A stretch of 64,000 nucleotides of DNA from Branchipolynoe longqiensis (taxonomy: Eukaryota > Annelida > Polychaeta > Phyllodocida > Polynoidae), in NCBI GenBank assembly GCA_030323885.1, contig CM059198.1:15848462-15912461 (forward strand), given 5' to 3'. Positions 35,101 through 48,088 of this stretch are shown one piece after another. A program made the translations under genes and the position numbers. Every line of letters starts with the position of its first letter. Position 1 is the first letter of the stretch. The notes beneath the pieces were generated by a model that did no database searches, was not told where the DNA came from, and worked only from the letters and a program-made list of their open reading frames with translations.

Positions 35101-38100
35101 TCCTTTAAATTGACACAAAACCTGTCTGATGTAAGTCCCCACTGCAATCTCAGACCTCGATCCCATCATTAGGCCACACAGAACGGAACACTTTTTTTTT
35201 AAATGGGCAGGTTTCCGCATTTGGTATTGGTGATTGGATCCACTGATTTGCATATTTACAATATAATATATATATGTGTATTGGAGATATGTTATATCTT
35301 TTTGAAAAAAGAAGAGAAAGCAAAGGAAGAAAGAAGTGTTTAAAGACAATTCTAGAGTCATCTTGTACATTTATTGATGCATGCTCACCAAGTGCATAAT
35401 ACATATGTTGAACTGGAATTGCATGCAGTTACTATTACGACAAATAGTCAATTTATATTATGCTTCTATTATCGAACAGGTTTTTCATGTGGTTATTATT
35501 GCAACTGATATTGTCATTTATGTACCAACAAATTGTAATGAACGGCCAGAAGACCAGTGCTCTGGTGCTGACAAAAGACATTATTCGCTGAATAAAATAC
35601 ATTTAGTAAAAAAATAAATAAAAAAAGTCTATGAGGAAATGTCTTCATTTTCGCGGACATTTGTCATTGCTTTCCCTTCTTTTAATAATAATAATAATAA
35701 TTGCTAGGATAACGTGTTATTATTGGAGCAATATTACTTAGGGGTTATCTCGCCATTAATTTCCGCATTATTTTTCTCAGAGACTGTTTTCATCCCTGAT
35801 TATTTTTATTATTATTATTTATTTTAATTTATAGGTCATTGCTTCTCAGGCACAGCTATACAAGTATAAGTTTGGGAAACACTATATTATTTCACAAGCA
35901 TCATAAATATATCTCAGCAAAAACTTGGACTATGTCTTACAGGTCATGACTTATCAAACGGTCAATGATGCAGGGTCTGTATAGTTAGTATAGGCACCCT
36001 ACATGCTTTTAAAATGTCAAATATAGTTACTACCTTAAGGGCATTTGACAACGTGAAATCGATGTGTGCGGTTCCCTGGTAAATGATGTATGCTGGTTGC
36101 CTTAAAGTGTTTTACAACTTTTAAGCTAAGATTCCTTACACGTGGTATGCGAATGCGGCAAAAAATCGAAACGCCTTGAAGTCAATGGGCTACAGTCCTT
36201 ATATGCGGTATGCGAATGCGAATGTGAATGCGGCAACCCGATCGGTCCATGTAGCCATCGATGTGGCATGTGGCAAGCGGTATGCGAATAGAAACCTCAG
36301 TCGCACGTGTCCATTAGTTTTAGACGAGGAGAGGCGACTGATCATCACGGAACGGTCACACACAGGGGTGCGGAGGGGAAACATATGGGACGGACGGCTA
36401 TAGGTTGGTAAAAATGCAACCATATCCACAGAAAATACTTAAGGGCATGGTTATAATTTGGTAATTATAAAGGTAGGAACCCCCATGTGACGTACTAAGA
36501 GGTACATAGATATAAATGCCATATTAGGTCATATACAGTGCAGTATGGAGTATACTTGTTTATTTTTATTTTTTAAATATAGCCAGTCGTGTGCCGCATG
36601 TCGCATACCGCATAGAAGGAATCCTCCCATTCGCATACCGCATGCCGCATACCACGTATAAGGAATCTTAGCTTTATGCTTCTATGCATCTGTTTTATTG
36701 ATACCATATTATGAGTGTGCTATTTTTCTATTAAGAGTTTAAATGAAGATAACTTTTAGACCTAATGGGGCTCTCACACTACGACGCTTCTCTCCAACGC
36801 GCGTCGACGTGTGTCATTTCTTGGCGAAACTTCGGGAGACGTCTGGAAGCATTACACGTGCGTTACGCGCGCATTGGTACACGTCGGTACACTTTGATTG
36901 ACAGCGATGGTCGCACCCACACGTTGGCGCACGTTGGCAAGTCGAAAGTTTTGTGCTTGCACAAAACTTTTTGACGTGTGCCAACGTGTGGGTCGAACAT
37001 TACGGGGACGTTAGGCGCGCGTCGAAATATGTTAAACGCGCTGGAAAATCGTTATGCGAACAGTAAGCAGACGCCACGCGGCGTGAGGCTCATTCCCACA
37101 CGTTGCGCCAAACTGGTGCATTGTTGTTTTACATCCTACCAACATCTCAGGTCATATGAGGACGTCGTGCCAAACTTTTTTTTTTTAATCCGCACGCGGC
37201 GACACACGTTGGCCGCGCGCTACTAACACGCTGCGCTGACGCCAAACATTTTCCCCAAAACCGCCGAAAAGTTGGACGTGTCTCGACGCGTACAACTTAT
37301 TTTGCACGTTGGTGGCACGCCGGTGAGAAGCGTTGTAATGTAACGGCACCATTAGTGGCCTCAGAGATTGAAGAATACAGATTGTGCACCTTACTTGGTA
37401 GAGAATTAGCCTACGGATTTACTGGTTTGGGGTTCGATTCCTAGTCCAGCCCTTTTTTTCTTCTTTTTAAAAAAAATGCCTGTATCATGGACATGCAGAA
37501 AGGGGGAGTGGGGGTGGTAGTTGCACTTACTTTAGTGAGAAATCTCCCCACCAGGTGGCTGCGGGGTCGTGAGGACATTTGAGTCGAATCAGCTCCAGCA
37601 TTCGGCCATCCCTTAGAGGAAACTGAAGAGCAGGAACAAAGCAGCAGCCACATATCACAAGATGCGTGTTTGTGTGTTGTGGGGTCTACGTCCTAGCAAT
37701 ATCTAAGGTCAAATCAGGACAACAAATGCAGCAGCACTATAAATCGACGGCGATTGGTACCATTTAAGAGGTTGCCTTGTATCAGGAGAAAAGGTGAATG
37801 GTAAAGGTTTATTAATGTCTATGTATACATATATATAATTTATTCTTTTCTCTTATTGATAAATACTAGGTGAAAATCAATTGAAATATAATTGGTTACC
37901 TTGGTGACCGCTGATATATTGAAGAGGTTCGGTACCAGACTCATCATGTTTGCCGAGTTATCCTGTGGGGGTAAACAATGTTTTGCAGTTTTTCCATTAG
38001 GGGGATTACCCCACCCCACCCCCGCTCCCACCATAAATATATGCATTCCATCTTCTTATAACACTAAGTTTATCAATAGTGACCGATGGTTTTATTCAGC

Positions 38101-41100
38101 AATTCCGTCCCATGAAAATGTCACCACGCCTATTTTAATTTGGATTCATCATCAGCAGATTACTAACGCGCCACCTAGTGGGGGGGGGGGGGTTGATTAG
38201 AAGGAAACGCTGAACATAGTTCCAACAGACTGACCCAATTAAGCCCAGTTACCTTCGGCTTTGCCCTATTGCAAATCACTCCGCTCACCGTACTGCTCCT
38301 GCTACATATGCCCATGCGTATGTAAAATCACGTCTTTTGATTATATCATTGCGCATGCGTTGTTTTGATACACCATGCCTTCTGCTCTGCCAAATAACAC
38401 TAGTAGTAGTACCATATGATTCAACTGGAATACAGTTCCATCATGACGAGGAACAAAATTCTCTACATATGAAATAAGTAATGCTACATGCGCTTAGGCG
38501 TCAGAATAGTCCTTGTGGGCGCGTGGACTGAGTTCAGATGGGCGCCGATCTTTGGCATTGACCCATTTGAAATCACTCCACCCGCCTTTTACGTATATCT
38601 TGGATGCTGATGAAGACAGAGACTACAGTAAAACCTCTTTAAATCGACCGACCATGGGACCAACTTTAAATGGTCCATTTAGAGAGGTAGTCGGTTTAGG
38701 GAGTTTTTTTTTTATCGTTACTAGGGTATTCCAAGGGCGATCTTTTGGGACCCAACTAAAGCGATCGATATAGGGGAGTGGTCGTTCTGTGGAGGTCGTC
38801 GGTTACAGAGGTTTTACTGTATTCCATATAACTTTACATAGCACAAATTGTGTCTTTCAATTACATGACATATCCCCACACATATAGTCTGCCGATGATA
38901 GTGTGTCATCTACTACCTGAGACCATGCTGACCCAGAATCATAGTGCGGAGAACTGCTCCGGCTTCCGGTACCAGGTCTGATGGTTGACTCCCGGAAGCT
39001 GTGTGGACTCCTCCAGGCGGCGATGAGCGACCTACTCACACAGCTTCTACGTGTCCGTGGAAAATAAATAAATAAATAAAAACAGAAGGCACTGGCTAGT
39101 TATACAGCTTGCATCCCACCGAATCGGATGTTCGAATCAGTAAGAACGCTGGCTGGCTTTGTTTGCAGAAAGTCATGAGTCGCGATCCCGACTGAGTCAA
39201 ACCAATGACGTAATATACGTTATACTTGTCACTACCAAGCCTGGTGCTCGATAGTATTAGGATAAGTCATTGGATTGGTTTAATTAGTATCGGGAAAATG
39301 TGTGTGACTGAGTGGGATATCGGGTCATGGTACCGGCGGCCCAGTTTTCCACTGAGGCAACTAATATAGAAACTACTAACACCCAAAACCGCAAAGGTTG
39401 GCACGAGAAAGATCAGGTAAAGACTCCTGAGTGCGGGACTAGACCAATCCAGTATCACAGCTGTCCAGCGTTGAAAACAAGCACCCTCACGGGAGCTTAT
39501 ACGTTATGGGCAGAATAAAAAACTTGTCACAACAACAAAAAATATATATATATATAAAGTCGCCACCAGAATCCAACCTGATTTGAAGTTAAGCGTGACT
39601 AGTATTTTATTGAAAACACCAACAAACTACATTATGTCACTAGTATATCATCTAACTATTTCCCCAGTACTTGGTAGGAAATAGGAAACTAGCATACAAA
39701 TGCACAATGTTGCTACTAGCGCAGTGCTATGACAACTAAGTGGACAACTAAATTGAACCTAACTTGGAGTATTGGAGTAGTACCACAATAGTCTGTAAAG
39801 CGTCAAAGTAGACAACGGGATGCAGTGATGCCCCCCTCCCCAAACACACACATACATTTTGTTATAGGAAGATCAAATAAAACCAGAAAAAAACCTGGGA
39901 GATTGGCTGGGGGGATGAGTCCAGGAACCCATAGATCTTCATTCTAACACTCTCTCAACTGAGCTACTGAGACATGTTTGCAAGTCCAGTGAATATGGGT
40001 GGTAAATGACTGCGCACGTGACGCATAATAACCAAAGACGTAGTGAGCATCAATAGTCGAACCAAACATTTAGTGACACACTTCTGTGACAGTAGACACT
40101 CAACAACAAAAAAGAGAGAAAAAAGAAAGTTGAGACAATTGTTTGTTGTTGTTTTACGTCCTAGCAACATCTAAGGCCATATCAGGATGGGTACCGACTT
40201 GTGACAGTGTGAACTCGTGGCAACTTTATAGTGCTGCCCTACTGGGAAACCAGGCCGCCAGCACCATGACCTGATATTTCCCTGCTGGGAAACCAGGCCG
40301 CCAGCCCCATGACCTGATACCCCACTCAGTCACATTATCCTGACACTGAGCTAAACAGTCCTTATCCTATCGTAATAATGCCGAGCGCCTGGCTAGGAAG
40401 CGACAAGTATCCATTTTTAAGTGATTGGTTTGACTCGACATAGCCGAGTCAAACTAATGACTTACAAAATTGACACTTGTCGCTACCTAGCATGGCGCTT
40501 GGCATAACTAGGATAGGGCAAGCACTGGTTAGCCCAGTATCAGGATAATGTGACGGAGTGGGAAATTGAGTGATGGTGCTGGCAGCCTGGTCTCCTAGTG
40601 GGGCAGCACTATGAAGTTGCCATGAGTGTGCACTGTCACAAGTTGGTATTCATCCTGATATGGCCTTAGATGTTGCCAGGATATAAAACTCCAACAAACA
40701 AACAGCTTCACTCTGTAGCCTAGTTATCTGTCTATATTCTTACTCCATCCATGTTATTTTGTTGTGTTTTATTCTCACTCTTTGCCTATTCAATCCATGT
40801 CAATGCTTCATTTTGTAGTTTCTTGTAGTTGTCTGTCTATATTGCTATGACATTTTTGTTTAGTGTGTAGCAGCATTTGTCACTAGGGCCGGAAGACCAG
40901 TCCCTCAGCAGTTTCATCTGTTTCACAGGAAGAAACAAACAAAAATATTATTTTGTAATATGCATTACTATCTGTGACCTCTAACTTGTGTGACAGATAA
41001 TAAAACTATCTTAAATTGATATGGCCACGCAAGTACTAGAGATCAATACTAAGCTTCCATGAATAGTCTCATTCCTCACGCTTTTATGTTCCACATTGTG

Positions 41101-44100
41101 AACACTCCCATCAACACACAAGTCAATATTACTGCGTTATTCATATATAAGAACAAAGACAACAACATTAGCAGGCTTCCAAGTACTCTCTCTCCTCCCC
41201 TCTCCCACCTTCGCTCTCCCCCGACTCACACTACAGCTAATGGTATTGCACTCTGCACCATTAAAGCTGCAGCATCTAATACAATCACCCTGTCAACGCA
41301 TACCTGTCTATAGCCATGTTTACACGGGCGAGTTAAAACGCTTCATATAAAACCACTTGTCTAGATCGATTTACATTTGCCGTGTAAACGCGACGCTGAG
41401 GCGTTTTAGGGCTGAATCGATTCATATAAATCGGTATATGTAAACCACCTTGCGAGGTAGTATAGATGAAGCGATCTCGCTTAAGCACGTCACACGCATG
41501 CGCAGTCGAGACCTTAGTTTGTTGACTTTCCGGTCGATCAAAAGCGCATATTATAGAATTTAGTCTATGAAACCGCTAGCTGTACACAGATATTTTTTTC
41601 ATCATTTATTTTTAGGGTTTCACTGCCCAGCAGAAGTTTTGACTGTTCCAAACCAATACGATTCAGTCCCTACAGATCTAGGGCGAACCCACACTCTCTC
41701 ATGGTGACGTCGACGAACCCAAACTGGTGCTGGTTAGTATGGACTTGCTCATGCGCAGATATCGATTTCCGCCTTCAAACTCGTTCCGTGTAAACGCGCC
41801 ACTACAAGGATTCATATAAATTGATTTGTCTTAAATCGTTTTACACTCGCCCGTGTAAACACAGCTTTAGTGGCTCCTTGCCTGAGAGGTCAGTTCAGGC
41901 TACAACACTTGTTGCGCTGGAAGTGTAAGTGTTTTAAATGGTCTATGTCAATAAATCATTTAGTGCTTGCAATTACATGCATATAAACAATGCGCTTACA
42001 TATCCCAGGTATGTTCAACAACCATACAGTACATATATTGTACAGGGTGCTGGTCATGGCAACCAGTGTCATGGGAGTGATGTAAATGTGGAATATTGTG
42101 CCTAGAGCATGATTCGGACCCGCACTTGGGCTAACATGCTAACCATTTCACTACCTAGGATCCCTAATGCAATCACCATAGCCACACATGTCTATGTAGC
42201 TCTTTACCTGTGGGGTCAGTGCAGACTATACTTAAGCATTTCAGTAGACTACTACTTAAGTATGTGCTACTGCATAGGAGGGACTACTAAGTCAATTTAA
42301 GAGAACTTGTTCTTACGGAAACTATGGTGCCAAGAGTGTTGACGTGCTTGCCAAAATGAATTAGAAGGTTATCCTTTTTTTAAAGTTACTTTGAGCTCAA
42401 ATGAACTAGATTATAACAACCAATCTGATGTATTTCTCGCAGAAAAGTGTGTAAGCTCAAAACCGTCAGACTATGCAAACTTTAGCCATAAATCAATAAC
42501 ACTCCCAGGCAACAACCTCCACCATCTCCTGCTACTGGGTGTATTCGGAGATACTCTCCATGTGGTGTTGAGGAAATACTGAAGCTGCCAGATAGCGTGT
42601 TTACATGGTTGATGGGGTGTCTGGACCTCCTAAGCCTATCATTGACTATAAGCCATAATCTTTCAAGTCACGTTGAACCCAATACACTGATGGTTTTTGA
42701 TCAAACAAATTTAGTAGGATTCTTGCCCTTTTTTTGTGTCATGAACTAAGTTACCGTGCCCATAATGGATAAGTGTGTTAGCACTTGTTTTCACCGCTGG
42801 ACAGCACTAGTCCAATAATAATTTAGGTTTTATCCGGAATTCCAGATTCTTTTTATCTGGCTAAGTTTTTCGGGATATGGTCAAAATTTGCGACCATTCC
42901 GGCTTTTCCCGTTACTTTGGAAGTCTAAAAAAATGCATAAAATATGTTCCTGATTATTTTGTCCAGGCCATTCTCATCTATGATAAAGTCCTGTTTCCTG
43001 TATGTACACGTATCGGTGTCTACAAATGCAGTACACACCTTAGTTACTCCCGTAGCGAATGTATCTGTGACAGGGCTGCTGAACAGCCCATTAGAAAAAG
43101 TGTCAGAATGCTGCGTTATGGAAACAACCCCGTGATTTTACTATCTAATGTGCTACATATTTTGGTAAACTATTTACCTATCGTATCCTGCTACGTTTGG
43201 GATAAATAATGTATGAGATCATGTAGATTAAAAAGCTTTGAAAGTCAAATGAAAAGGTTCCTGTGGGCACCATCTTGGTGTTTTTGTATTCTCTCTCAAA
43301 TTCTCAACTCTATTCCAAAACAGATAAACTCTGCCCAATGGAACCATCACCTGTACAGCTGGTTTTTAATTGAAGTAGTTTTTCCTCGAATTTAGGCAGG
43401 GTGGTCATTCATCCCTACTGTGGATAGAGATGAATCTTGTATCTACACACAGCCAAACCTGGTCAGGAGCTTAACTAGTGACTGTGTGATTGCCAAATTT
43501 GGTACCTCGGAAGTTATATATTAATGTTCCTGCAATTAGCATTTAGACAAGCAACGGTTTCCCTATCTGCAAATATAGCATTCAGTACCAGTACCTTATT
43601 TACGACTGCAGACTGCATGCATTAATTATGTGCGAATACATCAACCAGTTGAGTTTGTAGTCTAGTGGTTAAAGTACTGGTTCTGTTCTGGTTCGGTATG
43701 GAACGCAAATCCCCTAGTGTTTTACTTTATTTGACATTTTTTTACTATTATTATTATTTCTATATGTGTTTTTGATTTATCACTACAGGGAACTTATGCA
43801 ATGAAATTATACCAACACAATATTTTATATCAAATCAAGTAGCAGCTCTGTATGTGTAGGCCCTATATTCTACTTTCTCACAAATGGAAATGGTCCCTAA
43901 CACAGCTTTGGATAAGCAATATATTTGTCTGGATATGTTAGATAATGCAGTGTGTATCTAATAGGTCAAGGTACTAAAGTGTGACGTTGAGACCAAAAGT
44001 GAAAACCTTCCAAATAATAGTCATGTTTAGCACGTCCAATATCCTGGTCACGGAACCAGGGGTATGGGATCGGTGAGGGTTGCAACAAGTAGGAGCGCCA

Positions 44101-47100
44101 CAGGGTTATACCGCTATGCCTGTGGTGTAACACACGCATTGTTCTATGTTCTACTCTACCTGTAGAGTATGTAGAAGAATTCCTCTGCGGCCGACGCCCC
44201 CTGCTCTGTTGGGGAGAAGTGCTCACAGATGGCGCCAGTGAAGTCGGTCAGGGCTGAAAGAGGATTCCCAACCTCTATCGCTTCGTAGGCTTTGTTGCAC
44301 CTGACGACGATTAAGGAAGAAAACAGACTAAATTAGTCATTTCTGTCCAACATTTTCGTTTCTGTAATTGCATTCCATTTCCTTGCCGATTATTTGTTGG
44401 GAATTTCCATGGTAGCAGTTTCATTGTTGGAGTTTTACGTCCTGGCAACATCTCAGGTCATATCAGAACAGACTTGTGATACTGCACATTCATAGTGACT
44501 TTATAGTGTTGTCCCACTGGGAGACCAGGCTGCCAGCACCATGACTCGATAAGCTACACAATCACATTATCCTGATTCTGTGCTAACCAGTCGATGTCCT
44601 CTCCTATTAATGCCGAGTTTTGTAAGTCATTTGTTTGACTCGGCTGGGAGATACGAGGCTCGGTAGCGACACCTATCGATTTGAGTCAGCTAGGTTTCGA
44701 ACCCAATTTGAGTCAGTTAGATTTCGAACCCAACATCTTCAGTACCGGCGGCCGGGTCTCTTACCAATTCGGCCACCCCTCTGGTTCACGAAGCTACATG
44801 TGGTGCTAGCTAAGACTATTTTCCAAGTTATGCCAATATTTACCTACATCCGCATAGTGATCTTCTTTTCATGTTTCACAACTTAGTTTCCGGTTACAAT
44901 TAAGAATGAATATATATATATACATATATATATATAATAATTTGTTTAATCCTTGCTCATAGAGATCTTCAACTTCCTGTCTAGTTAGAAAAGAATAACG
45001 AAACCACTAGCATGTATATTTCACGAAGCTACAGGTGATGTAGATTTCACTCAGATTCATTACCTATATCAACACAACAGGCAACATGCACCGTCGACTG
45101 TGCATAGTATCGGGTTTTCCCGCCTCTAACCGCCCCCACGGCCCCTTTCAAACTTGTATGTTCTGCAGTGGCAGGGAAGCACTAACAAGTAACATACATT
45201 CTTTGTGAAGCTCAACGTTTCTAGGAAATCCCTTTTAAAGCTATGGTCATTGTACAATATTCCCAGGGGTGGTTGATCATGACATCTACCTGTAAAATTC
45301 TTCGATTATAAGGCAATATGCGAGAGAGGGTTATGTGAAGTCAGGGACACAGCGGGCAAGGGGTTAACACAGGCGGATAAGGATATATCCAGCCAGCACA
45401 CAGGCCAGTGTGTGGTGGTGGGTGTGGGTGTAGGGGGGGGTGTCTCTCCCACCTTTATCTGGGGCCGTCAATCATGTATGTGTGGAGTCAATGGGAGGGC
45501 AGCCAATCAGAAGCAGGATCTCCTATACTCTTCAAGCAGATATTGTTGTACTACTATATATTAATAAATTATTACCAAACTGATGATAATTAAAGGATTG
45601 ATTCTCTACTAAGATGATGTGTTGTCGGGTATGTGTGTTGTGTTCTATGGGACTGTCACTAGCAATCATGTGTGAGGTGATAACTATCTACCTACAGTAA
45701 TGGGAGTAACTCTCCTTAACTTGTACTGATACCATTCTAATGAGGGTTTACTAAATAATATCTATGTAACGTGGTCCAGTAACAATACTAATAATATGTG
45801 AAGCATGGTAATGTAATCATACCAAATTCAGAAACAAAGGAAACATGGTAATGTTACAATAACCAGAACTTCATACACCCCCCCTCCCCACGACGCCGGA
45901 AACATCTCTGACACTTCCTGTCTTTTGTCAAGGACTTTCTATCCTCTAGAAAGGTACTTTTGGTGCTCTGTCAATGTACTTTCTACCTTCTGTCTGAGTA
46001 ATATTTGTCCTCCCTCAAGGTACATTCTGTCCTCTGTCAAGGTACTTTCTGCCCTCTGTCAAGGCACTTTCTCTCTTCTGTCAAAGTACTTTCTGTTCTC
46101 TATAAAGATACTAGCTGCCATTTGTCAAGACACTTTCTGTCCTCTGCACAGGTTGTTTTTGCTCTGTCAAGGCACTCTGTCCTCTGTCAAGGTACTTTCT
46201 TCCCTCTGTAAAGGTAGTTTCTGTCTTCTGTCAAGAGACTTTTTGCCCCGGTATTGGATCATGAAAGAAATCGATACCAATGGTTCCTAGCACTAGGTTT
46301 TGGTCAGCACACTTCCCTGTATGTGACGAGGGTGATTCTGTCTACTCAAGCCTCGGAGTTGAAGAAGGAAAGAAAAACCAACCACAGTGTTGGTCCAGAA
46401 TTGTGTTCCCCCAAAAAGGTGAGCTGGTCATGAACTTACCCTTTTAACTAATCTGATCACCGGAGGTCTGTGTACGATCTGGAATAAATAGGTCACCAGT
46501 TGCGGAGGGTGGGGAGGGGGGAGTTGGGGAACCGTGCACCTTCAGGCGTATCTAGCCTTTGTTCACATATTTGATAGTGCTTCCTGCTTGTTGAATTAAT
46601 ATCACATGAATGAGGTAGGCCACACCATTGGATTCTCAAGCTGTCTGGGATTCTCAAAACGCTATTGAGGAACTAAGTCCGTTTTCCTATAGAATTAGAT
46701 AGGGGTCCGGTGTAAAGATTTCAAATTCCCCCCATATTCAAGTTCCCCCCTGGGAACTTGAAAACGTTTTCAAATTCCTCCCAGGGGAATTTGAAAACGT
46801 TTTCAAATTCCCTCCCTCATTTTAACTTTCCCTCCCCCCATTTTGGGGGAATTTTCTTTATTTTTGTTATTTTTTGTTATTTTTCATGACAAATATTATA
46901 ATATACAGAGAATAGCATAATGGAAATTATTACTAGTACAATAAAACATATTTAACCACAAATGACACAAAAAGTCTCCAAGATGGTTAAGAAAAAAATA
47001 TTATAGGTCTGAAATTTAAAACGTTTTTTAAAGTTTTTTAAACAATTTTAAATTCCCGGAGGGGGGAATTTGAAAATAGGGGGAGGAATCTGAAAACTGT

Positions 47101-48055
47101 TTTTAAGTTCCCCCCCAGGAATCTGAAAACGTTTTTAATTTCCCCGGCGGGAAGTTAAAAACGTTTTCAGATTCCCGGGGGGGAACTTGGGAAGGGGGTA
47201 AGTTGAAATAATTACACCGGTGCTGAAGTCCACAAGTAAGTAATTATTTACTTGTGAGGTTGGCAGTCCCGGGGGGCAGTGGAGAACAGGGAACACTTGA
47301 GAAAACAGATTGCAAAGTCATCTGCGCTTCCCCAACGACCCCTGCATTTAAGGGATTGCTGCTGGTGATGATGATGTGGGTGGTTGTGGTGGTCATGATG
47401 GTGGTGATGGTGGTGGTGATGGTGATGATGGTGATGATTGCAGCAGGGAGCCTAGGTAGTGTAATGGTTGGCATGTTAGCCCCGGAATAGCAAGAAATGT
47501 GGTTTTGAATCCTGCTCTAGGTGCTATCTTAATTTTCTCGTTGTCATAACTACTAAAACAATGGTTTCCATGACCAGGGACCCTATGCAAGCTATGTGCC
47601 ATATGATAGTTGAATTACCCTGTGTATCTAAGTGCATTTCCTATGTAATTGTAGGCATTCCAATGATGGTGAAAAAGCTGGATGCCTTCATGATGCGACA
47701 TCTGCATTCAATCATGAGGCTAACCTGGAAGGACAAAGTACAAATAAGGAAATACTCAAATGGACGGGCCTGCCCTCTATGGAAGATCTTCTGATCAAAA
47801 CGAATCTCCGGTGGACTGGACACCTCATGAGGATGTCATCGGACAGGCTACCAAAGCAGATCCTCTTTTCTCAACTGTCTTCTGGTTACAGAAAGAGAGG
47901 GCGTCCTCGTCTCCGGTTCAAGGATACCATCAATAGAAACCTGAAGCTGAGAGACATTAAGGCTGACTCATGGACGCAACTCTCACAGCAGAGAGCTAAA
48001 TGGAGAGCGGCAGTCAAGTAATGAAAGCAGTCTTTAGCGCATCGTGACTGACAAC

Positions 48056-48088
<33 letters not shown>

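Larger units (their letters stand above)
32180..35630 (+). mobile_element. Near full-length non-LTR retrotransposon (jockey/CR1/L2-like)
   Basis: The plus-strand order is AP-type endonuclease (about 32190-32900), linker, reverse transcriptase (33221-34500), C-terminal conserved region (to 34950), then a 680-base 3' UTR ending GAATAAAATACATTTAG and an A/T-rich tail at 35609-35628. It is inserted antisense within the largest calpain intron. Frameshifts, stops and an internal deletion make it inactive. Confidence 0.85.

Noticed and set aside
37381..37453. Functional tRNA gene
   Set aside because: A- and B-box-like blocks are present, but there is no convincing acceptor stem or anticodon arm; similar heads in the window belong to SINEs.
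42877..43209. 110-codon plus-strand frame as a host gene
   Set aside because: It lies wholly within a dispersed repeat that recurs at 57560-58350 without a conserved frame.
46005..46290. Cys/Leu/Ser-rich frames as a secreted peptide
   Set aside because: They are translations of a 22-26-bp minisatellite; both overlapping frames look equally plausible.
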